Shown: positions 1 to 8,102, numbered from the stretch's first letter. The stretch is 10,255 nucleotides of DNA from Bacteroidota bacterium (GCA_024278565.1 JAJRSY010000144.1:1-10255), one strand, 5' to 3'. The notes: generated by a model not told the origin, from the sequence alone. A program made the numbers and translations.

Positions 1-100
1 CATCGTCAGAACTGGAGCACCCTACAATCGAATATGTGGGAATAGCAATCAACACTGCCCCTGCCGCTTTCTTGATAAATGTTTTTCTGTTCATTTTCAT
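1..100 (-). CDS. Lipoprotein with RK-type Tat-like signal, N-terminal fragment
   Basis: This is the start of a minus-strand gene that runs off the left edge; 33 codons are visible. The reading begins MKMNRKTFIKKAAGAVLI and continues to a lipobox-like IVGC followed by SSSDD. The cysteine at residue 28 would be lipidated after signal peptidase II cleavage, and the Ser/Asp-rich stretch after it is typical of Bacteroidota exported lipoproteins. The N-R-K-T-F-I-K segment resembles a twin-arginine motif with Lys as the second basic residue, so Tat export is possible but Sec export is not excluded. Two starts are possible: ATG at 98-100 or the in-frame ATG at 92-94, which would give the more usual MNRKTF start. 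The function of the mature protein cannot be told because it lies outside the window. Confidence 0.75.
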   Translation of the reverse strand, partial: MKMNRKTFIKKAAGAVLIAIPTYSIVGCSSSDD

Positions 101-111
101 ATAAATTATAT

Positions 112-299
112 TTAGAACTGGTTTGAATTTTTTGGATTGAGGCGAAAATCAATGATTTTTTGCCATTTTGAAGCCTTTTTTGAGTTGCATAGCACTTGTG
201 CTGAGCACTGTCGAAGCAGGTCTACGCAAGGAAAAGCATCATTCCTGCCCGTCCGGCAGGCGGGTTATAGCCAATTGAAAAAGTTTAAACCAGTTCTTA
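112..299. mobile_element. MITE-like element with terminal inverted repeats
   Basis: Positions 112-140 and the reverse complement of 271-299 match at 23 of 29 bases, with the shared core AGAACTGGTTT. The 188 bases between and including these arms have no coding potential. They contain a hairpin at 141-164 (GGCGAAAA against TTTTTGCC), the interlocking palindromes AGCAC-tt-GTGCT-g-AGCAC at 191-208, and a GC-rich palindrome at 244-264 (CCTGCC against GGCAGG). If the inverted repeats are taken to begin at GAACTGG, both ends are flanked by TTA (112-114 and 297-299), which could be a 3-bp target duplication. The size and structure fit a non-autonomous miniature element or a composite of dispersed palindromic repeats. 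No transposase is present in the window and copy number is unknown. Confidence 0.45.
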
Positions 300-436
300 G
301 TGATTAAACGCAAGATACGATTCTTTAGTCGGTTTGTGCACCGTACATTACAATATTAAATCACCTTTTTATCAACAATGGTGATATCCTTCAAATTTAA
401 TGTTGAACGATCTGACCAAAACCAACAAAAAGACCG
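300..436. other. Non-coding spacer upstream of ccsBA
   Basis: This AT-rich stretch lies between the inverted-repeat element and the ccsBA promoter. No open reading frame, RNA gene or convincing hairpin could be recognised. A possible minor -33-like TTTG at 333-336 has no good partner box at the right distance. Confidence 0.4.
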
Positions 437-444
437 TATTTTTG
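437..444 (+). promoter_or_regulatory. Putative -7 box of the ccsBA promoter
   Basis: TATTTTTG at 437-444 matches the Bacteroidota -7 consensus TAnnTTTG exactly. A weak -33 candidate, TCTG at 411-414, lies 22 bases upstream. Transcription would begin near 451, giving a leader of about 20 bases before the ATG at 471. The -33 box is poor, so this is a candidate only. Confidence 0.45.
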
Positions 445-470
445 CCCATTGAAATTCAATTTGTCATTCG

Positions 471-3400
471 ATGGTAGACCTGCTCAAAAAATTCTTTTTT
501 TCTACCCGTCTAATGGCCATACTTTTTATTGTTTTTGCCACGGCAATGGGCTTCGGTACTTTTATCGAAAGTAAATACAGCACAGAAACCGCTAGAATTT
601 GGGTTTACAATACCACTTGGTTTGAGGTCATTATGGTATTTTTTGTCATCAATTTTATTGGCAACATGTTTCGCTATAGATTGTTTAGATGGGAGAAATG
701 GCCCGTACTGACCCTGCACCTTTCCTGGGTCTTGATACTCATAGGGGCCTTTGTCACCCGTTACATCAGTTTTGAGGGCATGATGCCCATTCGTGAGGGC
801 AAGACCGAAAATGTTTTTTATTCAAACAGTACCTATCTCACCGCCCTTGTAGATGGCGAAATCAAGGGAGAACGCAAAAGAAAAACGCTACAAGAAGCTT
901 TAATCGTAACCCCAGAAGCACTAAAATCAACCCTTCCGTGGAAATCTGATTATAACGGGCAGGCCTTTACCATTTCGTATGTTGATTTTATAAAAGGGGC
1001 AAAAGAAGGGCTCATCGCTGATGAAAACGGAAAAGAATACCTGAAACTGGTAGAGGCGGGTAGTGGCCAACGGGAAGAACATTATCTGGAAAACGGAAAA
1101 GTATCCAATATCCATAATGTATTATTTGCCCTTAACAAACAGACTGAAGGTGCCATCAACCTGTTTACAACAGATAGCACCTACCATATACAATCGCCGT
1201 TCGAGGGTGGCTTTATGCGTATGGCGGATCAACATCAGGGTACGGTATCAAAAGACAGCCTGCAAGAGTTCCAACTAAGGTCATTATATACATTGGCAGG
1301 CATGCGGTTCGTCATACCTGAGCCCTTGATAAAAGGCACTTATGGGGTAGTGGAGCTTCCCAAAAAGGAAATAAACGAGGCAAGCCAATCGGCCTTGGTG
1401 GTAGAGGTATCTTCGAATGGTGAAACCGTACAAAAGAAATTGCTGGGTGGCCAGGGGAGTACGAGTTTTTCAGATACGTTTGCTGTTGGCGGTTTAGACT
1501 TCACTTTGTCCTATGGCTCAAAAGTATATGAACTGCCTTTTGGTATTAGGCTGAATGATTTTATTGCCGAAAAATATCCGGGTACCGAAAAGGGGTATGC
1601 TTCTTTTATGAGCAAGGTTACCGTTGAAGACGAGCGGCCTTTTGACTACGACATCTTTATGAACAATATTCTGGACCATAAGGGCTATCGGTTTTTTCAA
1701 TCCAGTTTTCACCCTGACGAAAAGGGCACTGTCCTTTCGGTAAACCATGACCAATGGGGCACCTGGATCACCTATCTGGGCTACACCCTTTTATATATTG
1801 GTCTTTTAGGTATTATGTTGTTCGGCAAGACCCGGTTTAAGGGCCTGGTCAAGTCTTTACGTAAACTAACCTCAAAAAAATCGGCTATAACAACTGTTTT
1901 GGTCTTTGGTTTTTCGCTCGGCATTTCAGCACAGGAACATCGTATTGATGACGGGCACGACCATAGTATGATGCCCACCCAAAGTCAAGTAGACTCTGTT
2001 TTAAAAGCTACCATTGTTTCAAAAGAACATGCCGAAAAATTCGGGGCGCTGGTCATTCAAGATGAGGGTGGCCGCATGAAGCCAATAAACACTTTTTCTT
2101 CTGAACTTTTGCGTAAATTAAGTTTAAAGGACAAGTTCAATGATATGAATGCCGATCAGGTATTCTTGTCAATGATGCTGAATCCTACTGCATGGTACAA
2201 TACCGAGTTCATCGCTTTGGACAAGAAAGAGAAAAATGACAGTATTCGAAAAGTAGTGGGTGTTGAAGAAGGGAAGGAATATGTTAAGGTAACCGACTTT
2301 TTCGATGAAAAGGGCAACTATAAACTAGAGCCTTTTTTAAGGGAGGCCACGGTAACTAACATACCCAATAAGTTTGAGCAAGATATTAAAGATGCCAATG
2401 TACGTATAGTTCTTTTGAACCAGGCATTGAGCGGACAGATCGTCAAGATTTTCCCCCTCCTCAATGATGAAAACAACAAATGGATCTCGGCCGTGGAATA
2501 CCGTGGAGGACAATATCAGGTAGCTGATTCGCTCTACGGTAATTTTATTAAAAATGCGGTACCTTATTACTTAATGTCCTTACGAAAGGCTTTGGGCACG
2601 GGCGACTATACCGAGGCCGATAAATTACTGAAAGCCTTCAAACAAAACCAAAAGAACCACGGTAGTGAAGTGCTACCTTCAGATACAAAGATAAAAGCCG
2701 AAATAATAAGCAATAAATTGGGGATCTTCAATTTGCTGTACCCGTTGTATGCGCTGGTGGGTGGGTTATTGTTTTTCATTCTTATTTTCAATATTTTTAA
2801 AGATCGAGAACTATGGCGGGTGGCAGCCTACTTTCTTAAAGGTACGATTGTTTTATTGTTCTTATGGCATACGGGCGGCTTGATCCTAAGGTGGTATATT
2901 TCTGGACATGCCCCTTGGACCAATGCCTATGAAAGTATTTTGTACGTGTCATGGGCGACAATGGGCATGGGAATGTTGTTTATTCGAAAAAGCACAATGA
3001 CCCTTGCAGCAGCAGCTTTTGTAGCCTCCATGTTACTGTTTGTCGCACACCAGAATTGGGTAGATCCTGCAATTTCCACATTGGTGCCTGTTTTGGATAG
3101 TTACTGGCTGATGATTCATGTCGCCGTAATCGTGGCAAGCTATGGCCCGCTGACCGTGGCTATGATACTTGGGTTTACTTCACTGATATTGATGATTTTG
3201 ACCACCAAGAAAAACAAAGAGAAAATGGAAATCAATTTGAAAGAATTGACCATTATCAACGAAATGGCATTGACCATAGGGCTTATCATGTTGACCATAG
3301 GTAATTTTCTGGGTGGTCAATGGGCAAACGAAAGCTGGGGCCGGTATTGGGGCTGGGACCCCAAAGAAACCTGGGCCCTGATCTCGATCATGGTCTACGC

Positions 3401-3650
3401 CTTTGTGATTCATACACGTTTAGTGCCAGGGTTACGTGGTAGGTGGACATTTAATTTTCTTAGCGTTATAGCTTACTTCAGTATTATGATGACTTATTTT
3501 GGGGTTAATTATTACTTGGTAGGTCTTCATAGCTATGGCCAGAGCGGGGCTGCTGCCATCACCCCTGATTATATTTGGCTTATTGCCCTTGGGACGATTG
3601 TATTGGGTGGTATCAGCTATTGGCGGTACCAAGCCAACTACACCAAATGA
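471..3650 (+). CDS. ccsBA: Cytochrome c synthase CcsBA (ResB-CcsA fusion), System II
   Basis: This protein is likely to export haem across the cytoplasmic membrane and join it to the CXXCH cysteines of apocytochrome c. Residues 1-455 are ResB/CcsB-like: three early membrane segments (about 13-31, 50-67, 78-97), a large periplasmic domain, then a segment at 431-451. Residues 471-487 form another hydrophobic stretch, followed by a second periplasmic region to about 745. Residues 750-1059 are the CcsA part with about eight membrane segments, the SGHAPW motif at 811-816 and the haem-binding WWD region WGRYWGWDPKE at 956-966. By spacing against characterised CcsBA proteins, His883 and His1020 fit the periplasmic haem ligands flanking WWD, and His83 and His981 the membrane ligands. 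The 1059-residue length suits the fused Bacteroidota form. An in-frame TGA at 450-452 limits the start; ATG 471 is the first ATG after it. No clear ribosome binding site is visible, as is usual in this phylum. Confidence 0.95.
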   Translation: MVDLLKKFFFSTRLMAILFIVFATAMGFGTFIESKYSTETARIWVYNTTWFEVIMVFFVINFIGNMFRYRLFRWEKWPVLTLHLSWVLILIGAFVTRYISFEGMMPIREGKTENVFYSNSTYLTALVDGEIKGERKRKTLQEALIVTPEALKSTLPWKSDYNGQAFTISYVDFIKGAKEGLIADENGKEYLKLVEAGSGQREEHYLENGKVSNIHNVLFALNKQTEGAINLFTTDSTYHIQSPFEGGFMRMADQHQGTVSKDSLQEFQLRSLYTLAGMRFVIPEPLIKGTYGVVELPKKEINEASQSALVVEVSSNGETVQKKLLGGQGSTSFSDTFAVGGLDFTLSYGSKVYELPFGIRLNDFIAEKYPGTEKGYASFMSKVTVEDERPFDYDIFMNNILDHKGYRFFQSSFHPDEKGTVLSVNHDQWGTWITYLGYTLLYIGLLGIMLFGKTRFKGLVKSLRKLTSKKSAITTVLVFGFSLGISAQEHRIDDGHDHSMMPTQSQVDSVLKATIVSKEHAEKFGALVIQDEGGRMKPINTFSSELLRKLSLKDKFNDMNADQVFLSMMLNPTAWYNTEFIALDKKEKNDSIRKVVGVEEGKEYVKVTDFFDEKGNYKLEPFLREATVTNIPNKFEQDIKDANVRIVLLNQALSGQIVKIFPLLNDENNKWISAVEYRGGQYQVADSLYGNFIKNAVPYYLMSLRKALGTGDYTEADKLLKAFKQNQKNHGSEVLPSDTKIKAEIISNKLGIFNLLYPLYALVGGLLFFILIFNIFKDRELWRVAAYFLKGTIVLLFLWHTGGLILRWYISGHAPWTNAYESILYVSWATMGMGMLFIRKSTMTLAAAAFVASMLLFVAHQNWVDPAISTLVPVLDSYWLMIHVAVIVASYGPLTVAMILGFTSLILMILTTKKNKEKMEINLKELTIINEMALTIGLIMLTIGNFLGGQWANESWGRYWGWDPKETWALISIMVYAFVIHTRLVPGLRGRWTFNFLSVIAYFSIMMTYFGVNYYLVGLHSYGQSGAAAITPDYIWLIALGTIVLGGISYWRYQANYTK

Positions 3651-3653
3651 TTT

Positions 3654-3685
3654 TCTGGTATTTCAGTTTCTTTTTTCTAACTTTA
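3654..3685 (+). promoter_or_regulatory. Weak candidate promoter before the PLP enzyme gene
   Basis: TAACTTTA at 3678-3685 differs from the -7 consensus TAnnTTTG at one base, and TCTG at 3654-3657 lies 20 bases upstream as a poor -33 box. It sits in the 54-base gap after ccsBA and would give a leader of about 12-15 bases. Co-transcription with ccsBA is equally possible, as no terminator is seen in the gap. Confidence 0.25.
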
Positions 3686-3704
3686 GCCTTTAAAATTCAA
3701 GCTA

Positions 3705-4880
3705 ATGCACAAGAAAAAAAAAGGTTTAAATACCATATGCACCCATACCGGTGAGCTAGAGGACAAGCAGTACAAAGGCGCTGTCTCTCCCTTATACATG
3801 AGCACTTCCTATGCATTTGAAGATGTTGAGGTAAAACGATACCCTAGGTATTTCAATACTCCCAATCAAGAAGGTCTGAGTAAAAAAATCGCAGCCTTAG
3901 AGCATACAGAGGCCGCCCTTATTTTCGGTAGCGGAATGGCCGCCATAAGTACGGCACTAATGGCTTTTTTGAGAGCGGGAGACCATGTTGTCTTACAACG
4001 CACGCTTTATGGTGGCACTTATAACTTGGTCAATGAGGAGTTTGATAAGTTCGGTATTGAATACTCGTTTACCGAAGGTATGAAACCAGCTGATTTTGAA
4101 ACTGAAATCAAAGCCAATACAAAGGTTATTTATATCGAGACCCCTTCCAACCCATTGCTTACCATTACCGATCTGGATGCCGTGGCCAAGATCGCTGCCA
4201 AGTATAGTATTGTCACGATGATCGATAATACGTTTGCAAGTCCCGTAAACCAAAACCCCATTGATTTTGGCATTGATATAGTCATACACAGTGCCACTAA
4301 GTATATGGGCGGGCATTCCGATATTTGCGCAGGGGCGGTAGCATCTACCCAAGAAAACATGGAACGTATATTCAATCTGGCAAAAAACTTTGGGGGCAGT
4401 CTAAGTGATTATACGGTTTGGTTGTTGGAGCGTAGTATCAAAACAATGGGAATCCGTGTGAAAGCACAAAATGAACATGCCCAGAAAATAGCAGAATATT
4501 TCTATCGGCACAAAGATATAGCTACGGTGTACTATCCCGGTCTGCCATCGCATCTCGATCATGAGCTGGCGAAATCTCAAATGAGCGGTTTTGGGGGAAT
4601 GCTGTCATTTGAACTTAATGAAGGCTTTGATGCCCCGCAATTTCAAAAAGCCTTACGGTTGATAAAACCATCAATGAGCTTGGCAGGGGTTGAAAGTACG
4701 GTGCTTTCACCGGCTCAGACCTCTCATTATTTGTTAGGGGAAGAAGAACTAAAAAAGCAGGGAATCAAAGACGGACTGATTCGTTTTTCCGTTGGGATAG
4801 AAGAAACAGATGATTTGATCGCAGATATTGAACAAGCATTGGATGAAGTAAGATCCAAACCTGTTGCTGTGGATGATTAA
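3705..4880 (+). CDS. Trans-sulfuration family PLP-dependent enzyme (Cys/Met metabolism)
   Basis: A cytoplasmic fold-type I PLP enzyme of the cystathionine synthase/lyase family, which forms or breaks C-S bonds in cysteine and methionine metabolism. Its 391 residues are the usual full length. Visible landmarks are Y46-P-R48, the phosphate-binding pair donated by the neighbouring subunit; GSGMAA at 75-80; the PLP-stacking Tyr102 in LYGGTY; ETPSNP at 145-150; the pyridine-binding Asp174 in DNTF; the Schiff-base Lys199 in SATKY; and Arg360 in GLIRFSVG for substrate carboxylate binding. The position where methionine gamma-lyases usually carry Cys is Gly104, which favours a cystathionine gamma-synthase, gamma-lyase or beta-lyase over methionine gamma-lyase. 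Sequence alone does not separate these, so no symbol is given. The gene follows ccsBA by 54 bases on the same strand. The ATG at 3705 precedes a lysine-rich start that aligns with family N-termini. Confidence 0.9.
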   Translation: MHKKKKGLNTICTHTGELEDKQYKGAVSPLYMSTSYAFEDVEVKRYPRYFNTPNQEGLSKKIAALEHTEAALIFGSGMAAISTALMAFLRAGDHVVLQRTLYGGTYNLVNEEFDKFGIEYSFTEGMKPADFETEIKANTKVIYIETPSNPLLTITDLDAVAKIAAKYSIVTMIDNTFASPVNQNPIDFGIDIVIHSATKYMGGHSDICAGAVASTQENMERIFNLAKNFGGSLSDYTVWLLERSIKTMGIRVKAQNEHAQKIAEYFYRHKDIATVYYPGLPSHLDHELAKSQMSGFGGMLSFELNEGFDAPQFQKALRLIKPSMSLAGVESTVLSPAQTSHYLLGEEELKKQGIKDGLIRFSVGIEETDDLIADIEQALDEVRSKPVAVDD

Positions 4881-4887
4881 AGGAATA

Positions 4888-4982
4888 TAGTGGGTTAGTG
4901 TGAAATAGTGGGTAGTGGGATAGTCGTTAGTTTTGGATTTGAACCATGTCCATGGCAGGTGGGCTTGAGTTTGAGTTTGAAC
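4888..4982. repeat. Short degenerate tandem repeats (TAGTGGG and TTGAGT types)
   Basis: After the PLP gene the spacer has several close copies of TAGTGGG (4888-4894, 4906-4912, 4913-4919, with variants at 4896-4902 and 4921-4925). Three 6-base steps of TTGAGT follow at 4965-4982, the last one degenerate. The -33 box of the downstream promoter falls inside the second tract. The tract is likely slippage-prone spacer DNA; no gene is seen in it. Confidence 0.5.
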
Positions 4983-5008
4983 TTTAAACAGATCGGCCCT
5001 TAACTTTT
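4976..5008 (+). promoter_or_regulatory. Candidate bshB1 promoter
   Basis: TTTG at 4976-4979 and TAACTTTT at 5001-5008 (one mismatch to TAnnTTTG) are separated by 21 bases, within the Bacteroidota spacing range. Transcription would start near 5015, leaving a leader of about 19 bases before the ATG at 5034. This suggests that bshB1 can be transcribed separately from the PLP gene. Confidence 0.5.
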
Positions 5009-5033
5009 AATCTACATAATTAACAAAGCAAAA

Positions 5034-5756
5034 ATGAAATTGGATATATTGGTTTTTGGGGCACACCCCGATGATGCAGAACTGGGAGCAGGGGCAACCA
5101 TTGCCAAAGAGATTGCCAACGGTAAGAAAATTGGAATAGTGGACCTTACCCGGGGTGAGCTGGGAACAAGGGGCTCTGTTGAAATACGAGATCAAGAAGC
5201 AAAGGAGGCTGCTAAAATTTTAGGGGTTTCGGTTCGTGAGAATTTAAGATTTGCCGATGGTTTCTTTCAAAATTCTAAAGAACATCAACTAGAGGTCATA
5301 AAAATGATTCGCAAATACCGCCCCAATATAGTTTTGTGCAACGCAATTGACGATAGGCATATTGACCATGGCAAGGGAAGTAAGCTGGTGAGTGATGCCT
5401 GCTTTTTGAGCGGTTTGATAAAGATAGATACTAAAATAGGGGGAGATGACCAATGGCAAGAACCTTGGCGACCAAAATTGGTGTATCACTACATTCAATG
5501 GAAAAATATAAAACCTGATTTCGTAGTTGATGTTTCGGGATATATCGATAAAAAAACCCAGGCGATTTTGGCCTATACTTCGCAATTCTACGATCCAGAT
5601 AGTAAAGAGCCCCAAACACCCATAAGCAGTAAGAATTTCACTGATAGTGTAAACTATAGGGCAAGGGACTTGGGTAGGCTTATCGGCGTTGAACATGCCG
5701 AGGGGTTTACCGTTGAACGATTTGTTGCTGTAAATAGCCTAGAAAATCTGATTTAA
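5034..5756 (+). CDS. bshB1: Bacillithiol biosynthesis deacetylase BshB1
   Basis: A cytoplasmic zinc-dependent deacetylase of the PIG-L/LmbE family. BshB1 removes the acetyl group from GlcNAc-malate to give GlcN-malate, the second step of bacillithiol synthesis, before BshC adds cysteine. The hallmark AHPDDAE lies at residues 10-16 and HIDHGKG at 109-115. By family precedent, His11, Asp14 and His112 bind the metal, and Asp13 is the probable catalytic base. The TRGELGTRG segment at 39-47 and the C-terminal GVEHAEGF at 218-225 are also typical of BshB1 rather than of other LmbE-like proteins. The 240-residue length is normal. No bshA or bshC gene is in the window; in many genomes these are scattered. 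The stop codon TAA overlaps the stop of the convergent kinase gene in one TTAA. Confidence 0.93.
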   Translation: MKLDILVFGAHPDDAELGAGATIAKEIANGKKIGIVDLTRGELGTRGSVEIRDQEAKEAAKILGVSVRENLRFADGFFQNSKEHQLEVIKMIRKYRPNIVLCNAIDDRHIDHGKGSKLVSDACFLSGLIKIDTKIGGDDQWQEPWRPKLVYHYIQWKNIKPDFVVDVSGYIDKKTQAILAYTSQFYDPDSKEPQTPISSKNFTDSVNYRARDLGRLIGVEHAEGFTVERFVAVNSLENLI

Positions 5757-7846
5757 GCTGTTTTTTCATATTCCTTCTTCGCTTTTGGCACGGTAAAATA
5801 AAAACATGTGCCTTTTCTAAGAACGCTTTCTACCCAAATGGCACCATTGTTTTTCTCTACCATTTCTTTGCACAAAGAAAGCCCTAGGCCTGTGCCTTTT
5901 TCGTTATCGGTACCATAGGTAGTGATATTGGCATTTTTCGAAAATAGCTTATTCTGTGTTTCTTGATCGATACCGACTCCTGTATCACGTATGCAAATTT
6001 CCCAATAATCGTTCTTTTCTTGGGCAACAACAGTTATCATTCCGTTCTTTGGGGTAAACTTAAGGGCATTGCTCATCAAATTTCTTATTACGATGTCGAT
6101 CTGGCCGGTGTCTGACCATGCCAATGTATTCTCTGAGAGCTGACTGATCATTTTTATTGACTTGGCATTCGCGATCTCAGACAAAAGGTTGATATTGTCC
6201 GTCACCAAACTTTCCAATGAAACTATAGAGGGCTTTGTAACAGAACCGTTCATTTGCGTTTGGCCCCAAGAGAGCAGGTTGTTCAGGGTGAATGAGATAT
6301 GGTCGATATCCTTACGTAATTTCGGAACGAATTCCATGAATTCTTTTTGATCTATTTCATCGTTATTGAGAAGCTGCAAGAGGCTTTGAAATGCACCGAT
6401 CGGTCCTCTAAGGTCATGGCCTATTATTGAAAATAATTTGTCTTTTGTTTCATTGATCTCACGTAGTTCACCCTCGCTCTTTTCAAGGTCGATTTTTTTT
6501 GAGTTCAATTTTTTGTTCAGCTTTTTTTGAATTTTCTCACTTCTTCGTACCAATAGGGTGATGACCAATAGAACAAGTAATATTGCTAAAGTTACATATA
6601 CATAGTTCTTTTGTTTGGCCAAAGCCTTTTCGTTTTGAAGTACCAGATCTTCTTTTTGCTGTTCATGGTTCAAGTCGACCTTCAACATAACAAGGCTTTT
6701 TTCACTTCCGTTTCGAGATATCGTATCAGATAGTTTTTGAAAAAGTTCGTGATAAACTAGAGCGGTTGTATAATCTTTTCTGTTCTTGTTTATTTTATAC
6801 AGTACTTCCGCACTTTTTTTTATGCCCTCGCTTTCTTTTAACCTAGTTGAAATATTCATGGCCCTAAGTGCATATGTTTCTGAGATGCTATCCTTTTTGA
6901 GACCTATGTGCGCTTCGGCGATTCCGTTCAATAAATCGATTTCACCCCTTTCGTCCTCTATATATTTGTCGTGTAGCATTCTGCTCTGATCGTACCAATA
7001 TAGTGCCTTCTTGAATTTGTTTTGTTTTAAATAGGTTCTTCCCTTTACTTCAAATGCAAATGCAAGCCAATCCATCAGTTTGTGCTTTTCGAAAATGGCA
7101 ATACATTGGTTCACATTGTACATGGCATGTTCTAAGTTGCCCATATCGGCATGAATTGAAGCGATATTACTCAGTGTATATGCCGTATAAACCTCGTCAC
7201 CTATTTTTCCGTTCATCTTTTTGACCTTTTTCAAATAGACCAAAGCATGGGCATAATCTCTCTGGGCTTCGTAAAGAAGGGCGATGTTTTCGGTCAAAAT
7301 AGAAATCATCCCTATATCATGGGCTTTCTCTGCGAGTTCGACTCCCTCAAGGTACCCTTCCAAGGCTTTGGCATAGTTGCCCTGATAACTGTACTGAGTG
7401 GCCATTTTGTTTTGTGCATGCAGAATTAGTTCAACAACACCCAATTCATTGGCAATTGATAAAGCGGTTTGATAATTATAAAGACTTTTTTTACCAATTC
7501 CTTTGTCTGAATAATAGTCGCCGATATTAAAAAGCGCTTCGATTTCCCCTTTTTTATACTTTGCCGATTTACTGTGGGTGAGTGCTTGTTCTGAAACCAC
7601 AAGAAGGCTATCGTTCTTGTAAAAACGAATATTTTCACCTAGCTTATTCAACATATCAATATATACAGTATCCTTGGTACTGAAGTTTTTTTGGGATTTT
7701 ATTATTTTAAGACTTGCTTTTAGACTGTCTTGTCGATTTTGTTGTGCGCAGGTATGGTTTGCGAATAGGAATACCAGTACAAAAAGTAGGCAGTGCTTTT
7801 TATAAAGATGAAAGAAAACCGAACAAGTGGTTTTTACCTGTAACAT
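5753..7846 (-). CDS. TPR-containing sensor histidine kinase
   Basis: A membrane-bound two-component kinase, numbered here from the ATG at 7844-7846 (697 residues). Residues 1-34 look like a Sec signal peptide ending TCA before QQ. About six tetratricopeptide repeats follow (roughly 104-333), giving an extracytoplasmic sensor or protein-binding region, then a coil. One membrane segment lies at 414-433 and a basic coiled coil at 434-466. The H-box is SIIGHDLRGPIG with phospho-acceptor His477; the ATP-binding domain shows Asn589/Asn593 (N box), DTGVGI at 621-626 (G1) and GTGLGL at 651-656 (G2). No receiver or DNA-binding domain is fused and no response regulator gene is nearby, so it is an orphan kinase here with unknown signal. 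The frame can be extended 12 bases to a TTG at 7858 that directly follows a stop; the ATG is preferred. A -7-like TATTTTTA lies at 7867-7874 on the minus strand, without a clear -33. Confidence 0.9.
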   Translation of the reverse strand: MLQVKTTCSVFFHLYKKHCLLFVLVFLFANHTCAQQNRQDSLKASLKIIKSQKNFSTKDTVYIDMLNKLGENIRFYKNDSLLVVSEQALTHSKSAKYKKGEIEALFNIGDYYSDKGIGKKSLYNYQTALSIANELGVVELILHAQNKMATQYSYQGNYAKALEGYLEGVELAEKAHDIGMISILTENIALLYEAQRDYAHALVYLKKVKKMNGKIGDEVYTAYTLSNIASIHADMGNLEHAMYNVNQCIAIFEKHKLMDWLAFAFEVKGRTYLKQNKFKKALYWYDQSRMLHDKYIEDERGEIDLLNGIAEAHIGLKKDSISETYALRAMNISTRLKESEGIKKSAEVLYKINKNRKDYTTALVYHELFQKLSDTISRNGSEKSLVMLKVDLNHEQQKEDLVLQNEKALAKQKNYVYVTLAILLVLLVITLLVRRSEKIQKKLNKKLNSKKIDLEKSEGELREINETKDKLFSIIGHDLRGPIGAFQSLLQLLNNDEIDQKEFMEFVPKLRKDIDHISFTLNNLLSWGQTQMNGSVTKPSIVSLESLVTDNINLLSEIANAKSIKMISQLSENTLAWSDTGQIDIVIRNLMSNALKFTPKNGMITVVAQEKNDYWEICIRDTGVGIDQETQNKLFSKNANITTYGTDNEKGTGLGLSLCKEMVEKNNGAIWVESVLRKGTCFYFTVPKAKKEYEKTA

Positions 7847-7858
7847 TTGTATTGGCAA

Positions 7859-8055
7859 TTAAACACTAAAAATAAGACCACATATAGAGTCACTTCTAAT
7901 TTATGTTGTGAAATGTCAAATTTTGTGTGTTTTAACCTTGGTTTCATGTATTTTATCGATGTTTCTGAAAGATCATAGCCTTTTTATTCCATTTTTTGAA
8001 GATCCCAATGAGTGTTGGTCAAGCTGTTTTGTTGTAAAAATAAAAGCCGTTTATT
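7859..8055. other. Non-coding spacer between kinase gene and tRNA promoter
   Basis: About 200 AT-rich bases separate the divergent kinase and tRNA-His genes. No open reading frame, RNA gene or repeat is recognised. The part nearest the kinase must contain its promoter, but only a weak -7-like box is visible. Confidence 0.4.
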
Positions 8056-8086
8056 TTTGAAAGAACAGTTAAAAAAAATACCTTTG
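8056..8086 (+). promoter_or_regulatory. Consensus promoter of tRNA-His
   Basis: TTTG at 8056-8059 and TACCTTTG at 8079-8086 match the Bacteroidota -33 and -7 boxes exactly, with 19 bases between them. Transcription should begin near 8093, leaving a tRNA leader of about 8-10 bases. It is the best promoter match in the window, as expected for a stable RNA gene. Confidence 0.85.
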
Positions 8087-8102
8087 CCGACGCTGACAAA
8101 TG

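Noticed and set aside
3993..4352. 119-codon open frame on the minus strand
   Set aside because: It is antisense to the core of the PLP enzyme, including the Lys199 region, and looks like a shadow of its codon bias.
4888..4982. Small gene or riboswitch in the gap before bshB1
   Set aside because: The stretch is low-complexity repeat DNA with no start codon plus open frame of useful length and no conserved hairpin fold.
5289..5696. 135-codon open frame on the minus strand
   Set aside because: It lies wholly inside bshB1, whose motifs and full length are clear; the opposite-strand frame has no recognisable domain.
7847..7858. TTG start for the histidine kinase at 7858, giving 701 residues
   Set aside because: The TTG comes straight after an in-frame stop and adds only four residues; an ATG 12 bases downstream gives a better signal peptide start.
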